From an uncultured Campylobacter sp. (GTDB lineage: Bacteria > Campylobacterota > Campylobacteria > Campylobacterales > Campylobacteraceae), in assembly GCF_937981295.1 (NCBI RefSeq), contig NZ_CALJPC010000071.1, forward strand, positions 124,001-188,000: a stretch of DNA of 64,000 bases. The letters run 5' to 3'. Below, piece by piece: positions 17,472 through 25,557 of this stretch; the first letter of the stretch is position 1, and the number at the start of each line of letters is the position of its first letter. A program made the position numbers and the translations under genes. The notes under the pieces were generated by a model. The model was not told the DNA's origin. It ran no database searches and worked only from the letters and a program-made list of their open reading frames with translations.

Positions 17472-18676
17472 CAGATCTCTTTCAAATATTTTTTTATATT
17501 TCTAGCGGCCTGGCGGGTTCTATTTTCGTTTTCGATAAAAGCGATCCGCACATAATCGTCTCCCGCCGCGCCAAAGCCCACGCCGGGACTTACGGCGACG
17601 CGCGCCTTGGTAAGAAGCTGCTTGGAAAACTCCATACTCCTTAGATGAGCCGCCGCTGGCGGTAATTTCGCCCACGCAAACATCGACGCGCTAGGTTTAG
17701 CGATCACCCAGCCTGCGTCCGCAAAAGCGTCAATCAAAAAATTTCTACGCTTCTCATAGCTCGCGCGGATCTCCTCTACGCACTCCTGCGGCCCGTCCAG
17801 CGCGATCGTGGCGGCTACTTGTATCGGCGTAAACATACCGTAATCAAACCAAGATTTGATCTTTTTAAGCGCGGCGACGAGCTTTTTATTACCGCTAACA
17901 AAACCCACGCGCCAGCCTGCCATATTGTAGCTTTTAGAGAGCGTGTATGCCTCGACTGCGACGTCCTTCGCACCCTGAACCTCAAAAATGGACGGCGTTT
18001 TGTAACCCTCAAAAGCGATCTCTGCGTAAGCGATATCGCTGATGATATAAAACCGCTCCTGCCGCGCCATCGCTACGAGCCGCTCGTAGAAGCTCTTTTG
18101 CACGACGACGGTGGTAGGGTTATGCGGGAAATTTACGACGACGTATTTTGGGCGCGGAATGCTCTCGTCGAAAGTTTTTTGCAGATCGATGAAAAATTTA
18201 TTCTCGTTAAAATTTAAATTTTCATCATAGGCAAGCGGGATTTTAACGACGTTGCCGCCCGCGATGATGAAGGCTTGGGTATGGATCGGATACGCAGGAT
18301 CGGGCACCACTGCGACATCGCCCGGATTTACGATCGCGCTAGTTAGATGCACGAAGCCCTCTTTAGAGCCCATCACTGCGACGATCTCGCTTTCGGGATC
18401 CAAGATCACGCCGTATTTGCGCTTATACCAATTCGCGCAGGCAAGTCGCAGCTTGTAGATGCCCTGGCTTACGGAGTAGCCGTGCGTCTTGTCCTTTTGC
18501 GCGCTTTCGCAAAGCTTGTCTATTATATGCTGCGGCGTCCTGCCGTCGGGATTGCCCATCGAAAAATCGATTATATCCTCGCCGGCTCTGCGTGCAGCCA
18601 TTTTTATGGCGTTAACCTCGGCAAAAACGTAATTTGGCAAACGCTCGATCTTTGAAAAACGGATTTCGTCAAACAT
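17471..18676 (-). CDS. PLP-dependent class I/II aminotransferase
   Basis: 401 residues. The PLP-binding lysine is in TLSKSYNMAGWRVGF (near residue 237); other fold marks are FSMGNPDG, VNFPHNPT and ISDIAYAEI. Sequence style is that of the AlaT/LL-diaminopimelate aminotransferase-like group; C. jejuni Cj0150c is the positional match (from memory). Substrate cannot be read from the sequence; the link with hom suggests an aspartate-family or alanine role. It is the first gene of the run to yraN. Confidence 0.85.
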   Translation of the reverse strand: MFDEIRFSKIERLPNYVFAEVNAIKMAARRAGEDIIDFSMGNPDGRTPQHIIDKLCESAQKDKTHGYSVSQGIYKLRLACANWYKRKYGVILDPESEIVAVMGSKEGFVHLTSAIVNPGDVAVVPDPAYPIHTQAFIIAGGNVVKIPLAYDENLNFNENKFFIDLQKTFDESIPRPKYVVVNFPHNPTTVVVQKSFYERLVAMARQERFYIISDIAYAEIAFEGYKTPSIFEVQGAKDVAVEAYTLSKSYNMAGWRVGFVSGNKKLVAALKKIKSWFDYGMFTPIQVAATIALDGPQECVEEIRASYEKRRNFLIDAFADAGWVIAKPSASMFAWAKLPPAAAHLRSMEFSKQLLTKARVAVSPGVGFGAAGDDYVRIAFIENENRTRQAARNIKKYLKEI

Positions 18677-19193
18677 CTCAAACCTCTTATCTTAAAGTAA
18701 TTTTCAAGTCCCATTTGAAATTTAGCGCCTTAAGCGCCGCGATCCGCTCGTGCCGCGCGAAAGCTAGAATTTCAAGCCTTTGTAGCGGCGCGGCGGTGCT
18801 TTTATATCGCTAAGGCGATTTTAAAATTTTACCACACTAAAATTTTAAAACCGCCGAAACGTTGATCGTTTAAATTTATCGCATCGCGACCATTTGCGCG
18901 ACATTTAAATTTACATCCGATCGAAACGACCGAGGCCTCCGTTTTGCAGGGCGCCATGGACGGCGCCTCTTAAATTTAGCGCGCTACCGCAAGCGCCCGC
19001 ACCGTTTGAAATTTTATCGCACCGTTAATTTTACCTACGCCACTTGGAATTTTATCCAAGGCAACACGATTCAAACTTTTTAAATTTACAGCCGCAAGGT
19101 TAAATTTAAACCGAGCGCCGTAGCAAGCCGAAATTTCACCCTCGGCAGTGGCGAAGTCCTACGAACGAAGAGCCACGCACGAAAACGAGGATT
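18677..19193. other. 517-bp gene-free gap
   Basis: No credible open frame. It is made of AAATTT-type words in GC-containing spacers and contains the long inverted repeat listed at 18814-18855. In C. jejuni I recall a small periplasmic gene (Cj0151c) at this place; nothing similar is readable here. Confidence 0.55.
18814..18855. repeat. Long inverted repeat (18-bp arms)
   Basis: GGCGATTTTAAAATTTTA and TAAAATTTTAAAACCGCC flank a CCACAC loop; only one pair of 18 does not match. The AT core is itself palindromic (TTTTAAAA). There is no clear T-run, so it is not a standard terminator, but it resembles the GCGGC-plus-AAATTTTA stem at 14280-14315. It could be a bidirectional terminator or a cruciform-forming element. 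Confidence 0.6.
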
Positions 19194-20213
19194 TTACCAC
19201 TTCTTGCCCTTGTTTAGGCGCAGAAACTCATCGGCTGAAATTTTAGTGATATTGCCATCTTTAACGTGAAATTTTTGAGTGTTTCTTTCGCTGAAAGTTA
19301 CGTTGCCATCGGCTTTGCCGAGCTCAAACATCCCGTGACCGGTAGAGATTAGCAGCTCCTCATCTCCTTGCGAAGCGACGACGTAAGGGGCATTGATGAC
19401 CATCTCGCGCTTCTTGCCACTTTTTAGATCGATGATACCGATCCACATCTTACCGCGCGGGCTAAGCACAATATCTTTGCTGGGCGCAGGTGCGCTTTGC
19501 GTGGCGTTTTCGTCGGTGGAATTTTCCTCCGTTTTGGCACTCGCACGCTCGATCCTGATAGAGCGGTCCAGCGCATTGAGCGAGCTTAAATTTTCATCCG
19601 CAACAGCGGCTGCATTGGCATCTGACTTTAGTGCGAATTTTTCATCTGTAGCGTTGTGCGAAACGACGTCGATACCGATGTTTTCAAGCTTTTTTTGAGT
19701 GTTATTTACGATTGGAGCGTCCGAGTAGGTGGTTTTGTTTTGTTCCCATAAAAGCGAGCCCAAAAATTCGCCGAAGCTTTTATAAAGTCCGAAATAAAAG
19801 ATCGCCGCGATCAGCAAAACCGTGATCAGCAGCCACAAAAGCCAGCCGCCGCCGCTCCGCTCGGAGCTTATTTTTCTAGTGTAGACCTGCTCGACTTTGG
19901 CCTTTTTAACTGGCGCAAAGCCTTCTTTCGCGACCTCAAACTCGCTAAGCCAGTCCGACAGATCCAGCCCGAACTCGCGCTCTAAAATTTTAATGTAGCC
20001 CTTCACGTTAAAATTTGCTAGCTTCTCGAAGTCTTTGTTTATGATGTATTCTAAATTTTGCGCGTCGATGCGCGTCGTGCGCGCTATCTCGATCAGATCC
20101 ATAGATTTTAATTTATCTAGATCACTGCTTTTTGGCTGCTGTGTTTGCTCGGGCTTCTCGGTTTGTTCCGCCTGCTCGTCCGTATTATTTAACTTCTCTT
20201 TTATTTCTTCCAT
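19194..20213 (-). CDS. Single-pass membrane protein, Cj0152c-like
   Basis: 339 residues: acidic/Gln-rich N-terminus, a short helical domain (about 30-110, SMDLIEIARTTRIDAQNLEY, reminiscent of a helix-turn-helix), one membrane helix near 125-147 (GWLLWLLITVLLIAAIFYFG), an unstructured linker, and a C-terminal beta-rich domain (about 245-339). This topology resembles RodZ (cytoplasmic HTH, TM, periplasmic domain), which is an inference only. Start overlaps the end of rlmB by 29 bases. From memory C. jejuni has a gene of this type in the same place. Confidence 0.72.
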   Translation of the reverse strand: MEEIKEKLNNTDEQAEQTEKPEQTQQPKSSDLDKLKSMDLIEIARTTRIDAQNLEYIINKDFEKLANFNVKGYIKILEREFGLDLSDWLSEFEVAKEGFAPVKKAKVEQVYTRKISSERSGGGWLLWLLITVLLIAAIFYFGLYKSFGEFLGSLLWEQNKTTYSDAPIVNNTQKKLENIGIDVVSHNATDEKFALKSDANAAAVADENLSSLNALDRSIRIERASAKTEENSTDENATQSAPAPSKDIVLSPRGKMWIGIIDLKSGKKREMVINAPYVVASQGDEELLISTGHGMFELGKADGNVTFSERNTQKFHVKDGNITKISADEFLRLNKGKKW

Positions 20214-20886
20214 TTAAAATTCCATCGCACAGTATCGCAAATGCCGCACTTACGTTAAGCGAGTCCCAGCCTTCGCGCATCTTTATCGATACCGTGCGGT
20301 CGCATTTTTTAAGCGCCCTAGCAGGTATCCCCTCTTCTTCGTTCCCCATTACGAGTGCGTTTTTTGCGCCGAGCTTTAACTCCTTAAAGTTCGTCCCGTC
20401 CGCACTCGCGGCATAAATTTCAAAGCCGCTTTGTTTAAGCTCGTTTAACACGCTAAGCCCGTCTGCGGCCTTAACGACGTTTAGCTCATACGCCGCGCCC
20501 GAGCTTGCGCGCACTACGCCCGCCATATTTAGATTATTTGCGACGACGATCACGCTATCCGTACCCAAGGCATAGGCGCTGCGCATGATCGCGCCGATGT
20601 TTCCGATGTCGGTAAGCCCATAAAGGATCGGCACGAATTTATCGTCTTTGACGCTAGCTAGATCGCCGAAGCTAAACTCCTCCACCTCGGCCAAGAAGCC
20701 TTGATGGTTGCCGCCGCGAGCGAGGGCTTGAGCTTTTTTCGCATCGGCGCGCTCGATTTTTACGCCGGTCGCGGCGATCTTTTTAAAAATTTCTTTCTCG
20801 CACTCCTTAGCAAGGATGATGCGGATAAATTTCTGCGGATGCCGGTTTAAAAGGTGCAAAAACAGTTGCTTGCCGTAAATAATCAT
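20185..20886 (-). CDS. rlmB: TrmH/SpoU family 23S rRNA 2'-O-methyltransferase (RlmB-like)
   Basis: 233 residues with an N-terminal L30e-like substrate-binding domain (about 1-75, MIIYGKQLFLHLLN) and a SPOUT domain with motif 1 LTDIGNIGAIMRSAYALG, motif 2 LVMGNEEEGIP and motif 3 SLNVSAAFAILCDG, the deep-knot SAM-binding elements. RlmB-type enzymes methylate a guanosine ribose in 23S rRNA; the exact target here is inferred from family. It sits in a cluster with rsmI, rpmE and rsmE. Confidence 0.88.
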   Translation of the reverse strand: MIIYGKQLFLHLLNRHPQKFIRIILAKECEKEIFKKIAATGVKIERADAKKAQALARGGNHQGFLAEVEEFSFGDLASVKDDKFVPILYGLTDIGNIGAIMRSAYALGTDSVIVVANNLNMAGVVRASSGAAYELNVVKAADGLSVLNELKQSGFEIYAASADGTNFKELKLGAKNALVMGNEEEGIPARALKKCDRTVSIKMREGWDSLNVSAAFAILCDGILNGRNKREVK

Positions 20887-20921
20887 TTTGGGATTTTAGC
20901 GAAAAACGGTTAAAATATGAC

Positions 20922-21737
20922 TTAGCGTATCAAATTTTTATATATTTCTTTGGCGGGTTCGCCGCTGATTTTTGAGAGCAGTTTTGCTTTTATTTTCGGC
21001 GCGATCTCAAGCGACAGAATATCTTCTTGCGTGATTTTTTCAAAGCTTTTCTCGCCTGCGCCGTCAATCACGACGCACCATTCGCCGTTTAAATTTGCGC
21101 CATTTAGGCTGGATAAAACCTCTGCGGCGCTACCAAAAAATTTTGTTTCAAATTTTTTCGTAGCTTCTTTGATTGCAAAAATTTTGCGCTGTGCGTCGAT
21201 CCCTGCGATCCGCTCAATTAGCTTTACCACGCGCTTTGGGGATTCGTAAAGTACGCATGGATAGGGGCTTTGCATTAAATTTAGGATCTGAGCTTTGCGC
21301 TGCGCGCCGTCATTATTCAAAAAACCTAAAAAGCTAAATTCTTTCTCCACTAGCCCGCTTGCGGCGGCTGCGAGCAGCAGAGCGTTTGCGCCGCTAAGCA
21401 CCTCGTAAGCTACGCCGCTTCGCTGCGCAAATTTTACGAGCGCAATCCCAGGATCGCTGATGCATGGCATTCCCGCGTCGCTTACGTATGCGCAAGCTTT
21501 TTCGCGCATAAGCGACGAATCAAAGCCCGCGAAAAACTCCGCTTCGTTGTGCGTGTGCAGCGAGTAAAATTGTGAAATTTTAAATGAAATTTGAAATTTA
21601 TCGGATAATAGGTTTAGAAGTTTTTTTGAAACCCTCGTATCCTCGCAGATTAGGATTTCGCAGCTTTGCAATACCTCAAGCGCGCGGCTCGAGATATCGC
21701 TTAGATTTCCTATCGGCGTAGGAATGAGATATAGCAA
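20922..21737 (-). CDS. rsmI: 16S rRNA 2'-O-ribose C1402 methyltransferase RsmI
   Basis: 271 residues. Tetrapyrrole-methylase fold with PTPIGNLSDISSRALE at 6-21, CEDTRVSKKLL and the SDAGMPCISDPG loop that binds SAM, all typical of RsmI. It modifies C1402 in the decoding centre with RsmH. Translation starts at TTG 21737, overlapping the end of rpmE (TAGTTG), so the two are coupled. Confidence 0.93.
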   Translation of the reverse strand: MLYLIPTPIGNLSDISSRALEVLQSCEILICEDTRVSKKLLNLLSDKFQISFKISQFYSLHTHNEAEFFAGFDSSLMREKACAYVSDAGMPCISDPGIALVKFAQRSGVAYEVLSGANALLLAAAASGLVEKEFSFLGFLNNDGAQRKAQILNLMQSPYPCVLYESPKRVVKLIERIAGIDAQRKIFAIKEATKKFETKFFGSAAEVLSSLNGANLNGEWCVVIDGAGEKSFEKITQEDILSLEIAPKIKAKLLSKISGEPAKEIYKNLIR

Positions 21738-21938
21738 CTATTTCATTCCGTATTTTTGCTTAAATTTCTCGACGCGGCCCGCGCTATCTACGATCTTCTC
21801 GCTGCCTGTGAAAAACGGATGGCAGTTGGAGCAGATATCGACGCGGATCTCAGGCTTGTTCGAGCGCGTTTTAAAAGTGTTTCCGCAAGCGCAGGTAACG
21901 GTCGTTTCGACAAAGTTTGGATGGATATCTTTTTTCAT
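21738..21938 (-). CDS. rpmE: Ribosomal protein bL31
   Basis: 66 residues, MKKDIHPNF start, zinc-type cysteines at CACG and CSNCHPFFTG, and C-terminal RVEKFKQKYGMK. This is the zinc-binding (C+) form of L31. It heads the run rpmE-rsmI-rlmB, with RBS AAAGGATC region and a TATAAT upstream. Confidence 0.97.
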   Translation of the reverse strand: MKKDIHPNFVETTVTCACGNTFKTRSNKPEIRVDICSNCHPFFTGSEKIVDSAGRVEKFKQKYGMK

Positions 21939-21972
21939 TTTTGATCCTTTTTGATGATTTTAAAAGGTTGCG

Positions 21973-21978
21973 ATTATA
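21973..21978 (-). promoter_or_regulatory. -10 box of rpmE
   Basis: TATAAT on the minus strand 35 bases before the rpmE ATG, preceded by T-rich sequence (AAAAAAGTTG). The remaining gap to 22276 has no gene. Confidence 0.55.
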
Positions 21979-22076
21979 CAACTTTTTTATCTAAAAAGCA
22001 AATTTAAAGGGTTTTAAAAATCTCTCGGCGAAGCGGCAATTTTTTTCTCAAGCATACTTTTTGGACGCGAAATTTT

Positions 22077-22107
22077 AAAATTTAGCCCGCTTTGCGGGTA
22101 AAATTTT
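22077..22107 (-). terminator. Probable terminator hairpin downstream of rsmE
   Basis: CCCGC-TTT-GCGGG flanked by AAAATTTA and AAAATTTT gives a 13-14-bp hairpin with two mismatches, followed on the minus strand by TAAATTTTAAAATTT. It lies 170 bases past the rsmE stop in the 338-base gene-free stretch 21939-22276; no other feature was seen there. Confidence 0.4.
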
Positions 22108-22276
22108 GATTTACTGCGACCTGCGGCTGCGTGCAAAATACAGCGCGCAAAGATACGCCGCAGCAAATACGCGCCGCGCGTTAAGCCGCTGATAAACATA
22201 ACAGGTCACGCAAGGCAAAATTTAAATTCCAAAATTTAAAGCGCACGACTTTCAAATTTTAAAATTTGCCGAGCGT

Positions 22277-22936
22277 TTAAAACATCAGCTTCGCGCAAGT
22301 TGCGATCAACGCGGTGTTTGAGCGCAAAATATAAGGGCTATTAAGCGCATAGGCGTTTTTAAATTTCTCTCTTTCGCGCAGCGAAAACCCGCCCTCGGGG
22401 CCTACGAACGCGATCTCGTCGCCGCCGAAAATGTCGATGTTCTTGCCGCCAAAATCGATCAGGCTTACGTTTTCATATCTTTGCGCTAGCTCGTCCGAGC
22501 CGCTCAAAATCTCGATCTGCATGATGGAATTTCGCCCGCACTGCTGCGACGAGTTGATCAAAATCCGCTCCATCCTCTGCAGATCGAGCCTCACGTTTTT
22601 CTGTGACAGATCGGCATATACCAAAATAAGCTGCCCGACGCTCATCTCGTTTAGCGCAGGTAGGCTCTTTTCGATCACGGCGCTCTCGACGACTGCCCAA
22701 GCAACGCAAAAATCGTGGCTCGGCGTAAAAGCCGAGCTTTTAAAAACTAAATTCAAAGCCGCACCCTTACGCGAAATTTCAGAGATCTCATATAGATAAC
22801 TCGCCCCGTCCTTTAGATTTCGCACGTCTATGCGCTCGCCCGCCCTTGCTCGTCTGGCCTTTAGGTGCAAAAACTGATCATTCTGCAAAATCAGGCTCTG
22901 TTCGCCTGCAAACTTATCGTAAAAATATACCATCAA
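22277..22936 (-). CDS. rsmE: 16S rRNA m3U1498 methyltransferase RsmE
   Basis: 219 residues. N-terminal PUA-like domain (about 1-65, HLKARRARAGERIDVRN) and SPOUT domain with FVGPEGGFSLREREKF and the knot ending ILRSNTALIATCAKL, in which R-x-x-TA is the SAM-binding motif. Methylates U1498 of 16S rRNA. Its start overlaps the stop of the upstream membrane gene by four bases (ATGA region at 22933-22936). Confidence 0.93.
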   Translation of the reverse strand: MMVYFYDKFAGEQSLILQNDQFLHLKARRARAGERIDVRNLKDGASYLYEISEISRKGAALNLVFKSSAFTPSHDFCVAWAVVESAVIEKSLPALNEMSVGQLILVYADLSQKNVRLDLQRMERILINSSQQCGRNSIMQIEILSGSDELAQRYENVSLIDFGGKNIDIFGGDEIAFVGPEGGFSLREREKFKNAYALNSPYILRSNTALIATCAKLMF

Positions 22937-23415
22937 ATAACACTCGCTATCAAAATTATCGCTAAGCTTAGCCCCAAAATCACCCGCATTTTGCGCTGAT
23001 ACGGCGCAAAGTTTTGACTTAGATACGCTATTTTCAGCCGCTTGTACGATACCGCGCTAAGCGCGATCATCGCTAGCGATCCGACCGCCATAAAGTAAAT
23101 TTTAAAGCTCAGATCAAAGCGCAGCACCGGCAGCATCACGCTTCCGCTAATTATCAGCGCCGCGAGAGTCGCATAATATATCGGCAAAAACAGCCTGATG
23201 CGCCTAAGAAATCTAAGCCCCGATCTGCTTTTTTGCTTTAAATTTTCAGCTTGCGGCGCGGAGGCGGCAGAATTTAAAGCCTCTTTGCGCGGGCAAAATT
23301 CCGCCGCCGCGTCGATCTTAAGCTGGGTAAAGATCAGATAAATTATCGTTAAAATCGCCGCAGCTAGCGCGAAAAACTTATGAAAACCCAGGGCGCTTTG
23401 ATACAGATAATCCAT
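22933..23415 (-). CDS. Four-helix inner-membrane protein, function unknown
   Basis: 160 residues with hydrophobic helices at about 12-32, 75-95, 100-120 and 140-160. Resembles small CopD/YidH-like or haem-environment membrane proteins found beside rsmE in campylobacters, but I cannot assign a function. The loop at about 34-65 contains an LNSAASAPQAENLKQKSRSG stretch that looks like a short version of the low-complexity insertions seen in nuo genes. Overlaps rsmE, so likely co-transcribed. Confidence 0.7.
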   Translation of the reverse strand: MDYLYQSALGFHKFFALAAAILTIIYLIFTQLKIDAAAEFCPRKEALNSAASAPQAENLKQKSRSGLRFLRRIRLFLPIYYATLAALIISGSVMLPVLRFDLSFKIYFMAVGSLAMIALSAVSYKRLKIAYLSQNFAPYQRKMRVILGLSLAIILIASVI

Positions 23416-23783
23416 TACTTCCGCCGGAGGGTTAAATTTGCAGGATAAAATTTTGCGCGGCTAGAGCCGAAACGACCGAATTTCAACGCAAATTTTTTCG
23501 GCGCGAGATAAGACAGACCTGTTCCGCGCCTTTGAAATTTTAAAAACCTTTCAAAGCGGTCGCGGATATTTATTGCGCCAAAATTTACCGCGCGCTCTCT
23601 CAACTCCGGTTTTGCGCCGTATCTCTCGCGCCAAGAATGAAATTTTGCGGATAGAGCTTTATAAAATTTAAAATTTCTCTGCGTAGATCGCACTGGCAAA
23701 AATGACACCAAAATCGCGCTTGCGCGCCGCATACAAACAACGCAAATTTTAAAAATTTTCAAATTTAGCCGCTGATTTTTCAA
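23415..23783 (-). CDS. Doubtful open frame, 122 codons
   Basis: The frame ends in TAATG, overlapping the start of the next gene, which is compatible with coupling. Against it: the product is highly basic, has no recognisable domain and its DNA has the AAATTT-rich texture of the local gaps. Best regarded as possibly non-coding sequence between a lipoprotein gene and a membrane gene. Confidence 0.2.
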   Translation of the reverse strand: MKNQRLNLKIFKICVVCMRRASAILVSFLPVRSTQRNFKFYKALSAKFHSWRERYGAKPELRERAVNFGAINIRDRFERFLKFQRRGTGLSYLAPKKFALKFGRFGSSRAKFYPANLTLRRK

Positions 23784-23792
23784 CGCTCCGTC

Positions 23793-24014
23793 CTATTCGG
23801 TCACCGGAAGCGGCGGCATATCGGCATTTATATCGACTTTAGGCTCGCTAGGTGCGATAGGCACGTCCTTCGGCACCTCGCTATCCACCGGCGGCTTTTG
23901 CAAGGTGTCCTTTTTCTCATCGTCGCAGCCGCCCAAGGCAAGCGCGCAGGCAAAGATCGCGCACGCGGCAAAAACGCGCACAAATCCCGCGCCAAATTTA
24001 AAGAAATTTCTCAT
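23793..24014 (-). CDS. Small lipoprotein, unknown function
   Basis: 73 residues from the ATG at 24014, which overlaps the queD stop (ATGA); a longer in-frame extension upstream is just queD in another frame. Type II signal peptide with lipobox LGGC, then a short acidic and proline-rich tail (PKDVPIAPSEPKVD). Such short Pro-rich lipoproteins often act as spacers or partners at the envelope; no family recognised. Confidence 0.65.
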   Translation of the reverse strand: MRNFFKFGAGFVRVFAACAIFACALALGGCDDEKKDTLQKPPVDSEVPKDVPIAPSEPKVDINADMPPLPVTE

Positions 24015-24595
24015 CAGCAATCCTTTGGATAGATGATTTTTTCGCCGCGCAGTAGCTTTTGCCAAAGCTCCGGCTGCCTCCACTCCTCGCGCACGGCCGG
24101 CGAGAATTCTATCTCTTCCAGCGCGATCTCGCCCATCTGCGCGTTGTAGGCGTCCTCGCGGAAGCACTGTGCGTAGCCGGTGGCCGTTTCGTGCACGATG
24201 ACGCTGTGAAGCTTTACTTCGCGCTCGCCGTTTTGCATCTGAGTTAGGCTCAAAAGTCGGTCTACAAGGATGAAAAAAATTCTACAAAACTGCTCCGCGC
24301 TCGGATTTAGCGGTATCTGCACCCAGCGCGCGCTGTGTTTTTTAAGATCCGCGATATAGCTCGCATCATCGCGCGCGTAGATCGTCGTGGCGTGGTCGAA
24401 ACTATCAATAAGCTCGCGAATGCCGAGCTTCATGTAGCCGAAGTCATAAACCATCCCCGCTTCATCCAAAAAATTTGAGCTAAGCAAAATTTCGCATCTG
24501 TAGGAGTGTCCGTGGATGCTCGTGCGGCACCGCTTCGAGCCGCACAGGCGCACGATGTGAGCGTTTTCGAATTCGTATAATTTCCTGATTATCAT
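24014..24595 (-). CDS. queD: 6-carboxytetrahydropterin synthase QueD-like
   Basis: 193 residues from the ATG at 24595 (ATGA overlap with queE). PTPS fold with zinc histidines in FENAHIVR and IHGHSYRCEI, catalytic cysteine in CGSKRC, and late HSVIVHETATGYAQC (His and Glu). Converts dihydroneopterin triphosphate to carboxytetrahydropterin in queuosine/preQ0 synthesis. It is longer than the ~120 residues of E. coli QueD because of inserted loops, as is common in campylobacters. Works with the adjacent QueE. Confidence 0.88.
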   Translation of the reverse strand: MIIRKLYEFENAHIVRLCGSKRCRTSIHGHSYRCEILLSSNFLDEAGMVYDFGYMKLGIRELIDSFDHATTIYARDDASYIADLKKHSARWVQIPLNPSAEQFCRIFFILVDRLLSLTQMQNGEREVKLHSVIVHETATGYAQCFREDAYNAQMGEIALEEIEFSPAVREEWRQPELWQKLLRGEKIIYPKDC

Positions 24596-25557
24596 ACCCC
24601 GTCCTTCTCGCCCCAAATTCTAATGTGTAGGCGATCGGAATAATTATAGCCGTTTTTTAGGCAAAAATCCACGCAAAATTGCGCGGCGCTTTCCAGCTCG
24701 CGACGATCTGCGCTGCGCGGCATACAATAAACCTCGCTCTCGCACGCCGCTAAAATTTCGGCGATCTCGGGCTGCGCGTCAAACTCGGGCGAGATAACGA
24801 ACTTATAAAAGCTATCCTTTGCGTTTTGTTTTAAATTTCGTAGCACGGCGAAGCTCAACCTGCGTCCGCGCGGCTCGGCGGAGTTTGAGAGTTTAGGCGA
24901 GATCGCAAATACGCAGCTTTTGTAAGCGGGAAAATTTTCAAAATCCACTAAAATCGTGCCGTTGGTCTCAAAATGCACCGCGTGTCCGCGTGCGAGCAAC
25001 TCGCAGACGAACTCGTAAAATAGCGCCTCTTTGTGATGTAACATCGGCTCGCCGCCTGTAATAACGACGATCGGCTTTTGATAAAGCTTAGCGCTCTGCG
25101 ACGCGGCAGCGCTTTGCGGATCTAAATTTAAAGAATTCTGCGCCGCGAAATTTAAAGAATTTTCGCTCGTTAAATTTAAAGATTTTTCTGCGCTCTTGCC
25201 TGGGCGGAGAAGTGTTTGCGCGGCGGCGGAATTTAACGTATCGCTTTTAGAAAAAGCTTCGGCGGCGCAAAAACCCTGCGCAGAGCATGCGGGCGTGAAA
25301 CAGGACGAATCGGATAAATTTGGAATTTTATTCAAAAGCTGCGCTAAATTTAAAATTTCTTCGTGCTCAAAATGGCTCGTAAAAACCGCGCGGATCGTAT
25401 CGCAGCCGCGCAAGATCTCGCCGGTCTTTGGCGAAATGCGCTCGCCGCCAAAGCCCTCGCAGCGCAGATTACAGCCCGCAAAGCGAAAGAAAAACGCGAG
25501 CCTGCCCGCAAATTTACCCTCGCCTTGGATACTTAAAAAGCTCTCTACGAGCCTCAT
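24592..25557 (-). CDS. queE: 7-carboxy-7-deazaguanine synthase QueE
   Basis: 321 residues. Radical SAM enzyme: N-terminal VESFLSIQGEGKFAGRLAFF, cysteines at 29, 33 and 52 (GCNLRC and RGCDTI) for the [4Fe-4S] cluster with the noncanonical spacing seen in many QueEs, and VITGGEPMLH in the middle. Makes the deazaguanine core from carboxytetrahydropterin. Residues ~80-158 are a low-complexity insertion (DNA 25084-25320) that lengthens the protein beyond the usual ~240 residues. Overlaps moaA and queD by four bases each. Confidence 0.9.
   Translation of the reverse strand: MRLVESFLSIQGEGKFAGRLAFFFRFAGCNLRCEGFGGERISPKTGEILRGCDTIRAVFTSHFEHEEILNLAQLLNKIPNLSDSSCFTPACSAQGFCAAEAFSKSDTLNSAAAQTLLRPGKSAEKSLNLTSENSLNFAAQNSLNLDPQSAAASQSAKLYQKPIVVITGGEPMLHHKEALFYEFVCELLARGHAVHFETNGTILVDFENFPAYKSCVFAISPKLSNSAEPRGRRLSFAVLRNLKQNAKDSFYKFVISPEFDAQPEIAEILAACESEVYCMPRSADRRELESAAQFCVDFCLKNGYNYSDRLHIRIWGEKDGV
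25084..25320 (-). repeat. In-frame low-complexity insertion in queE
   Basis: Contains LTSENSLNFAAQNSLNLDPQ, encoded by repeated GAAAATTCTTTAAATTT-like units. Asn-Ser codons keep the AAT-TC phase. It divides the conserved N-terminal cluster-binding part from the GGEPMLH motif without shifting the frame. Confidence 0.65.

Noticed and set aside
22014..22199. 61-codon minus-strand frame between rpmE and rsmE
   Set aside because: Covers the hairpin at 22077-22107, basic product, no ribosome site.
24015..24167. N-terminal extension of the small lipoprotein
   Set aside because: Would place 51 residues before the signal peptide; the ATG at 24014 overlaps the queD stop.
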